A DNA stretch of 10,117 nt, from contig MU625174.1 of the NCBI GenBank assembly GCA_025349905.2, positions 1 through 10,117 on the forward strand, read 5' to 3'. Positions 8,565 to 10,117 of this stretch are shown here, in pieces. The notes beneath the pieces are model-generated. The model was given only the letters and a program-made list of their open reading frames with translations, was not told the DNA's origin and ran no database searches. A program made the translations under genes and the position numbers. Source of the stretch: Blastocladiella britannica (taxonomy: Eukaryota; Blastocladiomycota; Blastocladiomycetes; Blastocladiales; Blastocladiaceae). The stretch's first letter is position 1; every line of letters begins with the position of its first letter.

Positions 8565-9465
8565 TTATGCGCGACGAGCCGCCGAGCGCAGGTCAATCTC
8601 CTTGCGGGTCGACGGGTGCACAATCTTGATGCCAGCGCGACCGGCGGCGCCCTTGGTCGGGGTGACGGCCGAGATTGCGTCCTCGGACGAAGCGGACCAA
8701 GCCCGTGCGCGCGGCGCCGAGTCGGAACCGGACCCGCGAGACGAGGACCGCGACGAGTGGGGCGAGGGCGTACGAGGAGGACCGGCCACCATGGCTGACC
8801 CGGGGAACAGCGAGTCGCCGGCAAGGTCCGACGCCAGCAACCGCACGTCGGCCTCGGGGACGCCGTGGAGCTCGGCCAGTGTTGAGAGCGGCAGCGGGCA
8901 GAACGCGGCATCGTCAGCCAGCGAAAAGGGGTCGACGGTGGTCCAGGACGGGGCAAGCATCGTCGGCTGGGGTACTACGGCCGTGGCCCGCGTATAGAGC
9001 TGGTGCTGGAGCGGGTGCATGTGCCGGGGGTAGCTGGGGACCGAAGCGTACATTTCCTCGTCATGGCCACGTGGCAGGTACTCGGCAGAGTCGTACGAGG
9101 CCAGGGCAGCGGCGGCGGCGGCCGAAGGCGAGGCTCTGGTGGGAAAGTACGGCATGTGGTTGCTTGAGCTGCTGCTTGCGGAGGACCGGTACGCGGCTGG
9201 GGCTGTATATATTTATTTAGACTTATTCAAAAAGAATAATGGAATAATGGAGCATACAAGGCAACGACGACGACGACGACGGAAGAATGGTGGTGGTGGA
9301 CGGGGCCGAGAGCGACCAGGCGTCGGCGTGGCGGGGCAGTTGCTGCTGCTGCTGTGGTACACGGCCGGCGGCCATGCGTAAGTGCGCAGGCAACAACTGC
9401 TGCTGCTGGTGCTGCTGCTGTTGCTGAAGGTGGTGGTGCGAGAGCTGGTAGTGGGCCGCGTGCAT
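8565..9465 (-). CDS. H/Q/S-rich, mostly disordered protein of unknown function
   Basis: Two exons (9465-9258 and 9202-8565), joined across a 55-nt intron (donor GTATGC, branch-like TCTAAAT, acceptor ACAG), give 281 aa. The ATG at 9465 follows an A-rich leader with an in-frame stop upstream (9489-9487), so this start is good unless an earlier exon exists. Order: residues 1-45 are His/Gln-rich (runs of five Q); 46-100 are Ser/Ala-rich, including a CGA/TCG-repeat-encoded S run; 120-195 form a more ordered stretch (STLAELHGVPEADVRLLASD). Then comes a Ser/Arg-rich linker with SP/TP sites, and a basic end with GIKIVHPSTRKEIDL at 260-274. That last motif resembles short segments in fungal translation-factor or RNA-binding scaffolds, but this is only a resemblance. 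No family recognised. The frame is undamaged. Upstream neighbour on the same strand is the Fanzor-like gene. Confidence 0.7.
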
Positions 9466-9786
9466 TTTTTTTTTGTTTTGTTTCTTTTAAAAAACTGGAA
9501 GAAGCGGCGTCGGGTAATTATTTTTTCTTTGGTGAAAATAATGTCCTTTTTTCTTCTACTGAAATTGAGAGACCTTTGGGACAAGGCAGGGAGTAGTGAT
9601 AAAAAAAGTCAGGAAGGAGGGGAGGTTCGAGCAGGGTGTGGTGTAACGGTCGTCGGTCGACAGTAGAGCAGTGGCAAAATGACTGGAAGAGAAGATGAGA
9701 GAAGTTTATTATTGTTCTGTCCGAGTGTTCAGTACACAACCCCCACCGCCTGGGTGTGTCTCGGGTAACGGCACCGTCTGGGATTT
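9466..9786 (-). other. 3' flank of the Fanzor-like gene and upstream region of the H/Q/S-rich gene
   Basis: A 321-bp interval between two minus-strand genes. It contains a poly(A) signal candidate (9710-9705), the A-rich leader before the ATG at 9465, and a small perfect stem ACGG-TG-CCGT at about 9770-9779 just past the Fanzor-like stop. No ORF has coding character. If the neighbour is a Fanzor element, this is where its guide (omega) RNA would be expected; no strong structure could be demonstrated by eye. Confidence 0.35.
9705..9710 (-). terminator. Poly(A) signal AATAAA for the Fanzor-like gene
   Basis: AATAAA on the minus strand, 77 nt beyond the stop codon of the Fanzor-like gene (stop at 9789-9787). 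This is a typical placement for a cleavage and polyadenylation signal. Confidence 0.45.
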
Positions 9787-10115
9787 TTAAGCCTGGTGCT
9801 CCGCCAAGTCCAACTCCAGGACGGCCTGCGCCCTGTTGAAGATGTTGGCAGCACCCAGAGAATCGCGGCTCCACCAGCTGCTGTTACATTCGTCGCTTTG
9901 GCAGCGCAGCAGATGGTGGGCCGGTGTCCGAAACTCTTGGTGGCTGTTGCCTCCGAGATCGCCGTCGCCATCGCCAGGGTCGGGGGCCGGCAGCGGCCGA
10001 TGCGCCACCTGAACCAGCGGGTGCGCTACCCGTCTGCCGCACGTCGGGGCCACAGGTTGGACGTGAGGTACTCGTTGACCAGCACGAGCGGAAACGCCAA
10101 GGCCAGTGCGCGGCG
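9787..10115 (-). pseudogene. C-terminal part of a Fanzor/TnpB-like nuclease (OrfB zinc ribbon and RuvC-III), frame broken, cut by window edge
   Basis: Read on the minus strand, 10115-10051 gives RRALALAFPLVLVNEYLTSN and then L. The frame then changes, and the next frame (from about 10050) gives PTCGRRVAHPLVQV ... HHLLRCQSDECNSSWWSRDS, then LGAANIFNRAQAVL, ending at TAA 9789-9787. This order, V-[ND]-E-Y-x-T-S, Cys zinc-ribbon half, spacer, second Cys pair, then W-x-RD-x-x-x-AANI, is the signature of the OrfB/TnpB zinc ribbon and third RuvC motif, where the Asp of RD is catalytic. In fungi the homologues are Fanzor proteins, RNA-guided DNA nucleases carried by transposons. The break at 10052-10050 is at the first Cys: two bases too many (or one too few) separate L from a CPTC-type knuckle. 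The rest of the protein is outside the window. Other RuvC-type transposon proteins are possible. Confidence 0.6.
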
Positions 10116-10117
10116 GA

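Noticed and set aside
9264..9281. CGA triplet array considered as a repeat-based element or CRISPR
   Set aside because: It is a simple trinucleotide run inside exon 1 of the H/Q/S-rich gene, coding for serine. There are no spacers, and no CRISPR array exists in the window.
9624..9660. GGTTCGAGC resembling a tRNA T-loop
   Set aside because: No acceptor, D or anticodon stem can be paired around it.

Overview
The window looks like nuclear DNA from a fungus, probably an early-diverging zoosporic one. The support is GC-rich coding regions, uniformly short spliceosomal introns (55-69 nt, GT...AG, with CTAAT/CTTAAC-like branch points), A-rich leaders before ATG codons, a secreted kelch-repeat membrane protein, a TM7S3/TMEM198-like (DUF4203) membrane protein, and a Fanzor/TnpB-type zinc-ribbon C-terminus. 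Blastocladiomycota or chytrids would fit, but the lineage is inference and no rRNA or marker gene is present.

Layout. (1) Positions 1-3637, plus strand: two tandem protein genes that are both broken. The first is a Sel1-repeat protein (about 474-1485, probably with an upstream exon ending at 389). The second has an F-box-like N-terminus followed by an armadillo/importin-alpha-like helical solenoid and an acidic tail (1587-3637). Each reads well as protein only if the frame is changed several times. Every change is one base at or beside a short homopolymer, and there are also two in-frame nonsense codons. (2) Positions 3723-7024, minus strand: two intact multi-exon genes, a DUF4203 multi-pass membrane protein (2 exons, 266 aa) and a signal-peptide/kelch/single-TM protein with a Q/Y/G-rich prion-like cytoplasmic tail (4 exons, 623 aa). 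(3) Positions 7025-8564: about 1.5 kb without a convincing gene, strongly purine-rich on the plus strand, with A-tracts and a degenerate set of repeats. (4) Positions 8565-9465, minus strand: an intact 2-exon gene for a 281-aa H/Q/S-rich, mostly disordered protein of unknown function. (5) Positions 9787-10115, minus strand: the C-terminal end of a protein resembling the OrfB/TnpB zinc ribbon plus RuvC-III segment of Fanzor RNA-guided nucleases. It runs off the window and has one frame break at the first zinc-ribbon half-site. A poly(A) signal lies downstream.

The plus-strand broken block and the minus-strand genes converge at 3637/3723. The two adjacent secretory-pathway membrane proteins (DUF4203 and kelch) are co-oriented but have separate promoters. 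Nothing in the sequence ties the genes into one pathway. The items most worth following up are the Fanzor-like end at the right edge and the sharp contrast between the broken left 3.6 kb and the undamaged genes next to it.
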